A stretch of 64,000 bases of DNA from contig NZ_CP089981.1 in assembly GCF_021389975.1 (NCBI RefSeq), positions 4,737,501 to 4,801,500 on the forward strand, in the 5' to 3' direction. The first letter of the stretch is position 1, and each line of letters begins with the position of its first letter. Shown here in pieces: positions 28,492-37,899 of the stretch. The position numbers and the translations under genes were made by a program. Below the pieces are notes generated by a model, which worked only from the letters and a program-made list of their open reading frames with translations, had not been told where the DNA came from and ran no database searches. This stretch comes from Fulvivirga ulvae (lineage in GTDB: Bacteria; Bacteroidota; Bacteroidia; Cytophagales; Cyclobacteriaceae).

Positions 28492-31356
28492 ATGGAGGAA
28501 CCATTATTTATAGGTAAAGAAGAAGCATTAAAACAAGGTGAGGACTTTGATTATTTAAGGGCTGAAGGTATTAAATACATTCAGGAACTTACCGGCTCAT
28601 ACTGGACGGATTACAACGAGCATGACCCGGGTGTGACTATCCTGGAACAATTGTGTTATGCACTTACTGACCTGTCTTTCAGAACGGAATTTAAGATTGA
28701 AGACCACCTGTTTGATGATAAGAACAGGGACCATTCCTTTCTCAAGCCCAATGAGATCCTGCCATGTAACCCGCTTACTATCAATGACTACAGAAAGCTT
28801 ATCTTTGATTCTGTCTTTGAAATAAGCAATGTATGGATCCAACCAATTGATCCTGCCGAAAACTCGATCAATGGCCTGTACAAAATACTCCTTGACCTTG
28901 ATGAAGGTGTCAGAGATAAAAACACCAGAAACAACGTAATTGCCAAGACAAAAGATGTTTTCTGCGATAATCGCAACATCTGTGAAGATATTGAAGAAGT
29001 AAAGATATTAGAGCCGGTTTACGTATCCATTCATGCCGATGTAGAAGTTGACGGCATGCATGATATTGAGTCGATACTGGCCCAGATCTTTTTTAAGGCT
29101 GATGAATATTTAAGCCCTGAGATCAGGTTTTATTCATTGAAGGAGCTGCTTAACGAGGGACTTCAGCTGGATGAAATATTTAATGGCCCTCTCCTGAAAC
29201 ACGGCTTCATTAAATCTGAGGAACTATATCCGAAACCAGATAAAATACTCATCTCGGAAGTCACCAAGATCATTATGCAGGTAAAAGGTGTAGTGAGTGT
29301 GAAAAACCTTTACCTGAAAATTGGTGATGAGATCTACGAGAACCAGGTCAATATTGAGGAACACCAGATAGCGAGGCTGGTAACTGATGTGGAGGACAAA
29401 GCATCCAGGCATCTGATCCAGTTCATGCGAGGTGTAGTTAATTACAGTTCTTTAGACGGTAAAGTGGTCAAGCGCAAGCTTAATGAGATGAAATCGGCAA
29501 CCAAGCGGGTTTACCGTCTCTCAGAAGGCGACATTGAGCTTGATAAAGGAAAAGAGTTGCATATTGAGGATTATTATTCATTACAAAACCAGTTCCCGGT
29601 CACTTACGGCATAGGAGAGTATGGTATACCTAATTCACCTTCTCTTTTGAGAAGGGCACAGGCTAAACAGTTAAAAGGATATTTGCTACTCTTTGAGCAG
29701 ATCATTGCTAATTACCTGTCCCAGCTGGCACATGCCAAGGACCTGTTTTCTGTCAGGAAGAATGTAGGACAAACTTACTTCTTTCAGTCCCTTGATAATG
29801 TACCTGATGTAGAACCTCTGTATAAAGATGAGTCAGGAATTGTAAATGACCCACTGCTGAAAGAATACAGTCTGCCTGCCAATTATAAAAAAGGTCTGGG
29901 AGAACTTGTCAGGTTAAACGACAACTTCGTAGACCGAAGGAACCGTTTCCTTGACTATCTACTGGCAGTACATGGGGAGTCTTTCTCACAGTATTCGTTC
30001 TCTCAGTTTAATCACTATTTTGATGATAAAGAATTTGAGCTGCATCTGATCCAAAGTAAGGTAAGGTTGCTGAAGTCATTGGATACGCTGAATAAGAACA
30101 GGGCGAGGGCATTTAATTATAGAAAGAAGAGTATTGATACCGATAACATCACAGGCATGGAGGCCAGGATCGCCATTCTTATGGGGTTAGGTGTCAGCAG
30201 TATTAATGAGATCAATGAATATCATGCTCACTCACTTCTTAATCATTATACTGAGAAAGGCTTACAACTAAAGTCAGAAAGTGGCAGTAAGGCGGAAATC
30301 AAGTCATGGAGCTCCAGGGGTAGTCTGAAATCAGCTAAAATTGAAGTAGACTATGTGTTAAGGTACTTTGATTATGTGGATGAAGAAGAGATAAACCTTA
30401 ACGATTTTGATGAAGAGTATAAACTGAACCTGCTTAAGCAAACTCTTCCTTTTAAAAGTAAAACCATGGTCACTGACTTCCTCAGGGAAGGCATGGACCT
30501 GATTAATTTCAGGATTGGTAAAGGAAAGGAGTCAGGAGAGCATCATGTGGTTTTCAATAAGCCATCTACTGATGAGTGGTTACTTGTAGCATCGTCAAAA
30601 ACTTATGAGGATGCTTTAATAAGTGTACTTGAGTTAGTAAACACTTTGAAAAAGCTAAATATGCAAAGCGAAGGCTTGCATATGGTGGAGCATACTTTGC
30701 TTCGTCCTGAGGTTACTGATAAAAGATTCGGGATTTATCTTCTTGATGCTGACCGTAAAAGCTTCTTTAGAAGCACAGGCTTATATACCTTTAAAGAGCG
30801 CGAAAAGGTTATAGAGGCCTTGAGGCCTGAGATAAAAAAATATGAGAACTACTCTGTTGAGCGTAGAGAGGATGGTGACTTTGAAGTACACTTTAAAACC
30901 AGCGATGGTAAAATCCATCTGGTAAGTCTTGCATTCAGAGCATCGGTTGAAAGGACGCACGAGAAAATGGAAATGCTTTACAGGCACCTTTCAGATACCG
31001 ACGATATTATACCTTTTGAGCATAAAATAGGCCTTTTCGTACAGCATTCTAACGAAAGCAGAAGGATACCCGAAGAGTTCTACTCGTTTAGAGTTAGTGT
31101 GGTGTTCCCTTCCTGGACCAACAGGTTCAGTGATGATGAGTTCAGATCCATCATAGAAGACACTGTAAATATGCACTCCCCGGCTAATATTGCATCTTCA
31201 ATTTTCTGGTTCGACCCTGCAGATATGGAGACCTTTGAAAGTTTATATTACAACTGGATGGAGGAGAAAATGAATGAAAATGGTACCAAGGGCGATGGTA
31301 AATATAAAGCTGAGCTTTCTGAGTACCTGTTCTCACTTTATAGAATAGAGAGCTAA
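28492..31356 (+). CDS. Afp12-like baseplate protein
   Basis: The 954-residue protein starts with a region found in Afp11/Afp12-type baseplate proteins: ELTGSYWTDYNEHDPGVTIL followed by EQLCYALTDLSFRTEF. It has no signal peptide or membrane segment. The remainder is a mix of helical and beta regions, including SLLRRAQAKQLKGYLLLFEQ and ANYLSQLAHAKDLF. It pairs with the Afp11-like protein in the wedge and links to fibres. A hairpin follows the stop. Confidence 0.85.
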   Translation: MEEPLFIGKEEALKQGEDFDYLRAEGIKYIQELTGSYWTDYNEHDPGVTILEQLCYALTDLSFRTEFKIEDHLFDDKNRDHSFLKPNEILPCNPLTINDYRKLIFDSVFEISNVWIQPIDPAENSINGLYKILLDLDEGVRDKNTRNNVIAKTKDVFCDNRNICEDIEEVKILEPVYVSIHADVEVDGMHDIESILAQIFFKADEYLSPEIRFYSLKELLNEGLQLDEIFNGPLLKHGFIKSEELYPKPDKILISEVTKIIMQVKGVVSVKNLYLKIGDEIYENQVNIEEHQIARLVTDVEDKASRHLIQFMRGVVNYSSLDGKVVKRKLNEMKSATKRVYRLSEGDIELDKGKELHIEDYYSLQNQFPVTYGIGEYGIPNSPSLLRRAQAKQLKGYLLLFEQIIANYLSQLAHAKDLFSVRKNVGQTYFFQSLDNVPDVEPLYKDESGIVNDPLLKEYSLPANYKKGLGELVRLNDNFVDRRNRFLDYLLAVHGESFSQYSFSQFNHYFDDKEFELHLIQSKVRLLKSLDTLNKNRARAFNYRKKSIDTDNITGMEARIAILMGLGVSSINEINEYHAHSLLNHYTEKGLQLKSESGSKAEIKSWSSRGSLKSAKIEVDYVLRYFDYVDEEEINLNDFDEEYKLNLLKQTLPFKSKTMVTDFLREGMDLINFRIGKGKESGEHHVVFNKPSTDEWLLVASSKTYEDALISVLELVNTLKKLNMQSEGLHMVEHTLLRPEVTDKRFGIYLLDADRKSFFRSTGLYTFKEREKVIEALRPEIKKYENYSVERREDGDFEVHFKTSDGKIHLVSLAFRASVERTHEKMEMLYRHLSDTDDIIPFEHKIGLFVQHSNESRRIPEEFYSFRVSVVFPSWTNRFSDDEFRSIIEDTVNMHSPANIASSIFWFDPADMETFESLYYNWMEEKMNENGTKGDGKYKAELSEYLFSLYRIES

Positions 31357-31365
31357 ACCTCAAGG

Positions 31366-31401
31366 CTGGAGGGTTATAGTTGAGATAACCTTCTGGTTTT
31401 T
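31366..31401 (+). terminator. Intra-operon terminator-like hairpin before the tape measure gene
   Basis: CTGGAGGGTTAT (31366-31377) pairs with ATAACCTTCTGG (31385-31396) over 12 bp including G-U pairs, with a 7-nt loop, and is followed by five T (31397-31401). It begins 9 bp after the Afp12-like stop and its U-run ends 5 bp before the tape measure ATG. It could lower transcription of that gene or shield its start. Confidence 0.6.
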
Positions 31402-31406
31402 CAACT

Positions 31407-34283
31407 ATGGCCGATAACCTTCATACCATACAGAAACAGTCGTTTGAAGTTGATTTTCCTTCAGAAAATAAGGCCTATGAGTTTCAGGAGCGGTTTAGCA
31501 AACTGGTCAAAGGAGATATATCCAAAATTATTGAGACTGTTTTTGACAGGGTAAATCCGGAAAACGCCATACTGAGAATAGCAAAACTTGAAATTGACCT
31601 CGGGACAGTAGACCTGAATAACCTTGAGAAAGAAGTTGTTTTTAAGCTGGAAAGAGAGCTGTTAAGGGCTCTGGAGCGTAAAGCTTCTATGATAAAAGCG
31701 CAGCCGGTCCGGGGAGAGGATGAGCTGGTTACTGCCCAAAAATCACTGCTTGAAGTTTTTATCTTTTACCTGCAAAGTGGCACATTGCCATGGTGGGGTA
31801 GATACATCCGGGAGCATGGAGTGGGAATAGATCAGGTGTTTGATCTGCTGCTCGAAAAAGATACTGCGAATACCGTGAGGGAAGTTATCCCTGAGCTCAG
31901 GACCAGGTCGGTCAGGAACCGTTTTATCAGTCAGTTCAAGGATGAGCAGTTGCTTCGTTTTGTCGAGGTGGTATATACTTCCAAACGCCGTTTGTTCAAG
32001 GATTCTTTAGAGGTAATCACCTCAGTTTTTAACAGTCTGAAAATCACCTCCCCTCAGGTTAGTCGTGTGCCTGTACGCGTGATCTTTTGGGAATATGTGA
32101 TAGAGTCATACATTGCCATCTCACCCGGAGCTTCCGTGGAGATGTATGATACGCCTTTCAACGAGAAACTTGTATCTTTTATCATAGACCATCCTGAGGT
32201 TAACCCCAGAGAGCTGCGAAGTGCCGTGTTTGCCACTGCCTTGAAACCTGAGGCCAAGGGCACAATCGTGGAGAAAGCGTTGAAGCAGGCCCTGAGAAAA
32301 GTGGAGCCGGCCAGGCCTGAGAAAGAGCAGGTGGAAGAGTTAGCCGAGGAAGATGTAAAGGAGTGGATAGGGAAATGGTATGAAAAGGTTTCAAAACAGC
32401 AGTTTGAAGCATTTCTGCGTAGGGAATTGGCAGCAGATAGTCAATTTGTAATGCAATTTGTAGAAAATGCGATCAGGCTATTTAAAACGCATGGTTTAGT
32501 TCAGTCTGAAACTGCGCTATTGAAGTCTCTCTACCGATATGTGGTAGATTATATTTATGTTGAAAAGAAAGGCAAGGTAGGTTCCCTAAACAAGGTTGAC
32601 TTTTTATCCTTTGCTGCTGATAAGATTGCCGACCACGCAAAGATTGAGCCTGCAAGTGCTGTGGAGGTACTCGGTGAAACCTATGAAGAGGTATCTGAAA
32701 GGCCTCGGAAAAGGACCTATACCCAGCAGGAAATTATCCGTTTCTTTTTGCTTTTCGGTGCTTTACCTGCACATACTAAAATACGCCGGTTTGAAGACCT
32801 TACTGCTATTATCATGCAGTTGGAACCTGCGTCGGTCAGGGAAATTATCTCCAATCTGGATCCACTTATCTTGCCCTTGGTAGCAAAGCGCGTACGCTAT
32901 CAGTTTGAAGACAACATCGCCCAAAAGATTTTTAAAGCGTCTCCAGAACTCAGGCTTGCCGAAATTGTAGAAGAAAGCTTCAAATCACCAATAGAAGCAA
33001 CCTTGGCCAGGCTTAGTGAGCAACATGGCAGGTTGTACGGTCAGCTCAGGCAATTGATGGAAGATGAGGTGAAGGAATTGCCGGAGGAGATTCAAAAAAT
33101 ATTGACAGAAGCCGTCGAAGAAGCGGAGGCTCTTGGTTTTATCCGTCAGGGAAAATTCCCGGCATCGGCTACCGGAACTGAGCCGGCATTAGGGCTTGAC
33201 GTACAAACCAGAAGCAGACTGGTGGCAGGAATATACCAGCTCTTAAAGGAAAAGCCCGGGGTATTTGCTGATACTGCAAAGAAGGCAGTACAGGAAGAAG
33301 AGATACTTACACTTTGGATAAAACATTTGCCTGATGACCTGTTAATGCGGATTGCCCATGCCATTGCTCCGGCGGCTATTGAAGAACGGGTGCAGTGGGT
33401 GGACCTGTTCATTGCCAGGGAGATAAAGGAGAAGTCATACAGGGTCACGCAGATGGAGCTTAGGCAGTTGGAGTGGAAGCATATACTAGCTTCAACCACG
33501 GAAGAAATAAAGCGGCTGGTATCGCTCCAGGAAGAGGCCATGGAAGAAACGAGGAGGAAAGAGAGAGAAGAAGCTGAAGAGGACATTGAAAAGGTTGTAA
33601 AGGAAGCACTAGAAGAGGAGCAGGAAGCTGAGTCTACTGATAAGGAAGTGAAGGAAGAAGAAGAAGAAAGAAAAAGGGAAGAACAGAAAAAGGCTAAAGC
33701 GGAAGAGGAGAGAAAGAAAGCAGAAAAAGAGAGGCTGGAGCGCGAGAAGCAGGAGAAGCTTGCTAAAAGGCTGGGTAGGGAACCGATTTATATCAATAAT
33801 GCCGGGCTGGTATTGCTGCATCCTTTTTTGTCCCGGTTATTTAATATGCTGGAGCTTTTGGAGAATAAGAAGTTTAAGGATACTGCGTCTGCCCATAAAG
33901 CAGTGCATATCCTTCAATACATAGCTTATAAGGATGACAAGACCCAGGAATTTGAGCTTGCTTTGAATAAGGTGCTTTGCGGCCTCGACATCTTTGAACC
34001 CCTGGACAATGCTTATAACCTTGAAGATAAGGAAAAAGAGTTGTGCGAGAGCCTGGTTAACGGAGTGATTCAGAACTGGCCGACGTTAGGAAAGACTTCT
34101 CCGGATAATTTCCGGGTATCTTTTCTGCATCGCGAAGGTAGGCTGGAGCAGGCCATGAATGGAGGCTGGCAGCTTTATGTAGAGCAGAAGGCCTGGGATA
34201 TATTGATGGACACTTTGCCGTGGTCGGTCAGCATGGTAATATTACCATGGATGGAAAAGACGCTTGCAGTGGAGTGGAGGTAA
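31407..34283 (+). CDS. Contractile injection system tape measure protein (Afp14-like)
   Basis: The 958-residue protein begins with the CIS tape measure N-terminal domain (TIQKQSFEVDFPSENKAYEF, GDISKIIETVFDRVNPEN and LRIAKLEIDLGTVDLNNLEK). The middle is helical repeat-like. A Glu/Lys-rich coiled coil runs at about residues 705-795, and the C-terminus returns to a conserved folded part (PIYINNAGLVLLHPFLSRLF; NPMLHREGRLEQ-type end). It sets particle length and would occupy the tube lumen or guide assembly. It precedes the last gene of the operon. Confidence 0.9.
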   Translation: MADNLHTIQKQSFEVDFPSENKAYEFQERFSKLVKGDISKIIETVFDRVNPENAILRIAKLEIDLGTVDLNNLEKEVVFKLERELLRALERKASMIKAQPVRGEDELVTAQKSLLEVFIFYLQSGTLPWWGRYIREHGVGIDQVFDLLLEKDTANTVREVIPELRTRSVRNRFISQFKDEQLLRFVEVVYTSKRRLFKDSLEVITSVFNSLKITSPQVSRVPVRVIFWEYVIESYIAISPGASVEMYDTPFNEKLVSFIIDHPEVNPRELRSAVFATALKPEAKGTIVEKALKQALRKVEPARPEKEQVEELAEEDVKEWIGKWYEKVSKQQFEAFLRRELAADSQFVMQFVENAIRLFKTHGLVQSETALLKSLYRYVVDYIYVEKKGKVGSLNKVDFLSFAADKIADHAKIEPASAVEVLGETYEEVSERPRKRTYTQQEIIRFFLLFGALPAHTKIRRFEDLTAIIMQLEPASVREIISNLDPLILPLVAKRVRYQFEDNIAQKIFKASPELRLAEIVEESFKSPIEATLARLSEQHGRLYGQLRQLMEDEVKELPEEIQKILTEAVEEAEALGFIRQGKFPASATGTEPALGLDVQTRSRLVAGIYQLLKEKPGVFADTAKKAVQEEEILTLWIKHLPDDLLMRIAHAIAPAAIEERVQWVDLFIAREIKEKSYRVTQMELRQLEWKHILASTTEEIKRLVSLQEEAMEETRRKEREEAEEDIEKVVKEALEEEQEAESTDKEVKEEEEERKREEQKKAKAEEERKKAEKERLEREKQEKLAKRLGREPIYINNAGLVLLHPFLSRLFNMLELLENKKFKDTASAHKAVHILQYIAYKDDKTQEFELALNKVLCGLDIFEPLDNAYNLEDKEKELCESLVNGVIQNWPTLGKTSPDNFRVSFLHREGRLEQAMNGGWQLYVEQKAWDILMDTLPWSVSMVILPWMEKTLAVEWR

Positions 34284-34380
34284 GCATTTTAGTGAAAACT
34301 ATGATGTATTTACTGTATGTTCTGTTTAAATTTACCTATTAATATTGAAAATGGATTTTAATCTGATTAAATTGATCTCT

Positions 34381-35265
34381 ATGTCTACTAAAAAGATATT
34401 ATTTCTGGTTGCCTTTGCTGTAAGTGGATTATTGGCGACTGATGGCTTTGCTCAGAGTGTTGAGGAAGCGGTAGAGAAAAGCGCAAAGGATGCGGCAAAA
34501 ACCGCCATAGAAGAGGTGGAGAATGAAGTAAACACAAAGCTGGAAAAGAGGAAGGCGAAAAAAGACAAAAAGAGAAAGAAATTGGAGGCCAAGCCGGAAA
34601 AGGAGGTAATAGAGGCTCAGAAGAAGGTCACTAAAGAGGCTGAGGAACAGGAGCAACCCCAAACCCAGGTACAGGAAAGTCAACCGGATAAGCCGGAAGA
34701 GAAGAGCAGTAACGAAGTGCCTGCCAATGGTGACCGGACCCAGGCTTACCTTGAGGATTTTAAGAAGCTTGATGTAAGCTATATCGGTAGCACGCAAAAC
34801 TGCGTAGGCTATAATGTCTATGCTATTAAGTACAAAAGAACATGGTTCCTTGCAACCAATGTTAATGAATCCCCGGTACTATCCGTGTTTGTTGAGAAGC
34901 CACCGAGAACGGAAGATGTGTTTCCCGTTGCTTCTCCTTTCTTAGTGGAAGGTTTGAAAGGAATTCTGGTCAACCAGTACGCTAAAAAGAAAAACAGGAG
35001 AAAGAAAGTAAAAGACCTGCAGTTGTATGGCTTCTATAAACTTAAAAGACCAGGAAGGCAGGCTGCAAAAGGTTTACTTCTCATCGAGTATCCGAAAGAG
35101 CTTAATAAAGAGCCTGATTTCTTCCTCTTTAAAATGTTCTATGATATGTTTAATAAGAAGAAAGAGGAAATGAAGCCTGATCCAAATATTCAAAAGCAAT
35201 TTGAGGATAAGTTAAAGGCCCCCTTAGATAAAGCCAAAGAAGAGCTCAGCACTGTTGCGAAATAA
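34381..35265 (+). CDS. Secreted Lys/Glu-rich protein of unknown function at the end of the eCIS operon
   Basis: From ATG 34381 the protein has 294 residues with a good signal peptide (STKKILFLVAFAVSGLLATD, cut after GFAQ). ATG 34351 in the same frame would add ten residues. Residues of the first 100 are a highly charged helix (Lys/Glu-rich), followed by a folded domain of about 130 residues (from YLEDFKKLDVSYIGSTQNCV) with no family I recognise, and a charged tail. It would be periplasmic or surface-exposed. It lies 97 bp after the tape measure gene and is followed directly by a terminator, so it is probably the last gene of the transcript. Its link to eCIS is positional only. Confidence 0.7.
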   Translation: MSTKKILFLVAFAVSGLLATDGFAQSVEEAVEKSAKDAAKTAIEEVENEVNTKLEKRKAKKDKKRKKLEAKPEKEVIEAQKKVTKEAEEQEQPQTQVQESQPDKPEEKSSNEVPANGDRTQAYLEDFKKLDVSYIGSTQNCVGYNVYAIKYKRTWFLATNVNESPVLSVFVEKPPRTEDVFPVASPFLVEGLKGILVNQYAKKKNRRKKVKDLQLYGFYKLKRPGRQAAKGLLLIEYPKELNKEPDFFLFKMFYDMFNKKKEEMKPDPNIQKQFEDKLKAPLDKAKEELSTVAK

Positions 35266-35285
35266 GGCCACCTTCTAAAATAACG

Positions 35286-35312
35286 AAACCCCGCTAATAG
35301 CGGGGTTTTTTA
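35286..35312 (+). terminator. Intrinsic terminator of the eCIS structural operon
   Basis: AAACCCCGCT (35286-35295) pairs with AGCGGGGTTT (35299-35308) around a 3-nt loop, followed by further T. It lies 20 bp after the last plus-strand gene. Confidence 0.92.
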
Positions 35313-35485
35313 TTTAAAGCTATATACAACATCCGGAAATCAAATATTGAGAAGCTAATGTAAATGGAGCAGCATACATTAAGTTAAGCTAAAGATCAAA
35401 ATGAACCTTCGATAAGTAAGTACTTTCTCCGGCCGGCTTTTTAGAGGTGTCTATTATATTCGGAATGTACATTTGAGGTCTGTGA

Positions 35486-35514
35486 ATAAAAAGAAAGGGG
35501 CCGGCTGGCCCCTT
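35486..35514 (-). terminator. Intrinsic terminator of the minus-strand array
   Basis: AAGGGGCC (35495-35502) pairs with GGCCCCTT (35507-35514). Read on the minus strand it is followed by a T-rich run (TCTTTTTATT). It lies 25 bp past the stop of the lipoprotein gene. Confidence 0.85.
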
Positions 35515-35538
35515 CGTGTATTACGTTAACTGGTTACA

Positions 35539-36747
35539 TTATTCACTACCATCTCCCGGAGTGCTGCCCTTGTCATCAGTTTTGATAAATTCTATTACAT
35601 TGTTATTGTTAATACGAGCAGTTCCTAATATAATCAGACCCCGATCTGCAGATTCCTTAACAAAATTACCGGAATCGTCATAGTCGCCACCGAATGCTTT
35701 GGACCACAGCAGTTGTCCCAGGGAGTTTGTTTTTAACAGATAGATATCACTTGTGCCTGCTGCTGTCTGGGTTTTACCCACTACGGCATATCCACCGTCT
35801 GAGGTACGTGATACAGAGTTGCCCTCCTGTGAAAAAGTTGAAGAAAGGTCAGCAGCCCATTTGAAGGTACCTTTGTCGCTTATATGGACAAGCAATACAT
35901 TGGAATCCCCGTTATTCACAAACGACCTGCCTGTAATGATGTAGCCACCCGTAATTTTTTTCATATCGCTCGCAATTGACTGAGCACTACTTATTTCTTC
36001 CTGATAGGTGTAATCCCATATCAGACTTCCGAGTGAGTCGGTAGAGACAATTCTCATATTCTGAGAGCCATTTCTATTAAGGGTTCCACACCATACCAAT
36101 TCACCTGTTTCATTTTCAGCAACAGAAGTCACTGCATCGAATTCATCGATCAGACCATATGTATTGCTAAAGAGTTCATTGCCGGAATCGTCAACTTTTT
36201 TGATAAGCATATCTTTATCCGAAGCGCTGTTTTCAATGGTTCCGATTAACAGATACCCGCCGGACACCGAAGGTATAATACCGAGCCCTTCTTCGTTCTT
36301 GGTACTGTCTCCATAAGTAAACGTAGCGACTTCTTCTCCTTCAGCATTGATGCGCATAAGTAAAAAGTCAGTAGTGCCGTTTGAAAGCGTAGTATGCCCA
36401 AATATAAAGGCATCACCATTGGAGAGCAATTCAATATCCTTGCTGGTTTGGGCCAGGGGTTGCTCTATTTGCTTTTGCCAGATTTTGTTTCCGTTGGCAT
36501 CAGCTTTGACTATAATGATATTGGTACTGCCATCTTCCGTAGAGTTTGTGGAGCCGGTGAAGATAAAATCTCCATTCTCAGCCTGTACTGCAGCGTAGCC
36601 GTTCTCATCATTTACATCTCCGAAGAATTTGATGAATTGCCCTGAGTCATCAGGTTCAGCAAATGGGTCGACCTCGCAGGATGTATAGCTCAGGATTGCT
36701 AAAATGGATAGCGTTGTTGTATATAAAAGGTTAAGTGGACTTTTCAT
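35539..36747 (-). CDS. Lipoprotein with repeated beta-propeller-like motifs
   Basis: The 402-residue protein has a lipoprotein signal ending LSYTSC (Cys24). The mature part contains about six repeats of roughly 50-55 residues with the pattern G-G-Y-(L/I/V)-(I/V)-x-G followed by D-x(2,3)-L-(L/I)-K-x(5)-G-x-x-(L/I)-W, for example DGGYAVVGKTQTAAGTSDIY and TNSLGQLLWSKAFGG. This pattern is typical of secreted propellers of Bacteroidota with no known enzyme activity. It would be anchored in a membrane by lipid. It is the last gene of the minus-strand array, 24 bp after the barrel gene. Confidence 0.8.
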   Translation of the reverse strand: MKSPLNLLYTTTLSILAILSYTSCEVDPFAEPDDSGQFIKFFGDVNDENGYAAVQAENGDFIFTGSTNSTEDGSTNIIIVKADANGNKIWQKQIEQPLAQTSKDIELLSNGDAFIFGHTTLSNGTTDFLLMRINAEGEEVATFTYGDSTKNEEGLGIIPSVSGGYLLIGTIENSASDKDMLIKKVDDSGNELFSNTYGLIDEFDAVTSVAENETGELVWCGTLNRNGSQNMRIVSTDSLGSLIWDYTYQEEISSAQSIASDMKKITGGYIITGRSFVNNGDSNVLLVHISDKGTFKWAADLSSTFSQEGNSVSRTSDGGYAVVGKTQTAAGTSDIYLLKTNSLGQLLWSKAFGGDYDDSGNFVKESADRGLIILGTARINNNNVIEFIKTDDKGSTPGDGSE

Positions 36748-36771
36748 GTTTACTGTTAATCTTACTTGTTG

Positions 36772-37845
36772 CTATTTCTTTGATTTTTTAACTAACAACT
36801 TGGGCTTATACTTTGGAATCAGGTAACCCACGGTAAATGAGTAGTTGTTGATACTGAAATCATTATCCACATACAGGTAATCATAGACCAGCGTGGTATT
36901 GGCCGTTCTATTGTCTGGGTTTACGGCATTATTCAGGCCATACGAGTAACGGAAGTCAACTACCAGATAGCCTCTTCCGATTATATTTTTTAATTTAACG
37001 CCTGCACCTACGGCAGCTGCATAATTAATGCTGTTACGTTGCTCGGCCAGGTCAATTGAAGGCCCGGAAACTTCGCGCTGATTTTCTCCGCTTACAGCAT
37101 CTTTTCTAAGTACATCAGCTTCGGAGCTAAGGAGGTAGCCAACAGAACCTCCGAGATTCACAAAAGGAGTGATGTTATTGTTTTTCCCATAGTCACCTAT
37201 GTTATACTTTACAAAAAGAGGCAGCTCTACCAAGGTTTGTGTCTCTTCAAAATTGAGATCGGCAAAGCCTAATATCAGATCTCTGTATTGATATTTTTTT
37301 TGACTAAAGTAAATCTCAGGAGCAACTGACACTTTTTTTGAAAGTGGTACTTCTAAAGCCAGACCCACATTGAAGCCTGGCGTATAATTGTATTTCCCCC
37401 TTTTTACAGAAGAATCATCAACACTGAAATTTTTAGAAACATTAACTGCAGTGATATTGCTACCGGCCTTACCTCCCAACAGGTATACAGGGGTGGTACG
37501 AAAAGAATTGTACAAATTAATGAACTCCGAAGGGTCAGCAATTACATCAATTTCATATTCGGGGTTTAGCGAAAGAAAGGAGGTCATCGCATCGGCTGCT
37601 TTGTCACTTTCATTAAAGTATAGGTAAGTATTTACCAACAGTTTATAAGCAGCTATTCTTTCTTCTTTATTAAACCCTGATTTCAGACAGGAAGCCAGTT
37701 GCTCAGGCACCAAATCGATGCGCCCTCTTTCGTAAGTTAGCTGGGCTTCCCGTAAGGTTTGTGAACAGCTACTCTGAGTTTGGGCAAAAGCCTGTAAACC
37801 AAAAGATGCTGAAATGATTAGGGTAAATATGGTTCGTTTAAGCAT
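36772..37845 (-). CDS. Outer-membrane beta-barrel protein with N-terminal TPR-like part
   Basis: The 357-residue protein has a signal peptide (MLKRTIFTLIISASFGLQAF then AQ), a helical TPR-like segment (about residues 30-110: REAQLTYERGRIDLVPEQLA, AYKLLVNTYLYFNESDKAAD) and a C-terminal barrel of the PorT/OmpA-like type (about 115-345) ending in SFTVGYLIPKYKPKLLVKKS. TPR-plus-barrel proteins are common in Bacteroidota. It lies 54 bp downstream of the STAND ATPase gene on the same strand, so a shared function is possible, such as an envelope partner for the sensor. Confidence 0.8.
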   Translation of the reverse strand: MLKRTIFTLIISASFGLQAFAQTQSSCSQTLREAQLTYERGRIDLVPEQLASCLKSGFNKEERIAAYKLLVNTYLYFNESDKAADAMTSFLSLNPEYEIDVIADPSEFINLYNSFRTTPVYLLGGKAGSNITAVNVSKNFSVDDSSVKRGKYNYTPGFNVGLALEVPLSKKVSVAPEIYFSQKKYQYRDLILGFADLNFEETQTLVELPLFVKYNIGDYGKNNNITPFVNLGGSVGYLLSSEADVLRKDAVSGENQREVSGPSIDLAEQRNSINYAAAVGAGVKLKNIIGRGYLVVDFRYSYGLNNAVNPDNRTANTTLVYDYLYVDNDFSINNYSFTVGYLIPKYKPKLLVKKSKK

Positions 37846-37899
37846 GGTTATTATATAGCCGTATATTTCAGGTTTAGTAATGTGATGTTTAGGTGAAAG

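Noticed and set aside
15772..34283. The cluster as a prophage tail region or a type VI secretion system
   Set aside because: There are no capsid, portal, terminase or integrase genes, and no TssJLM membrane complex; DUF4255, DUF5908, CIS tape measure and Afp15-like ATPase point to eCIS.
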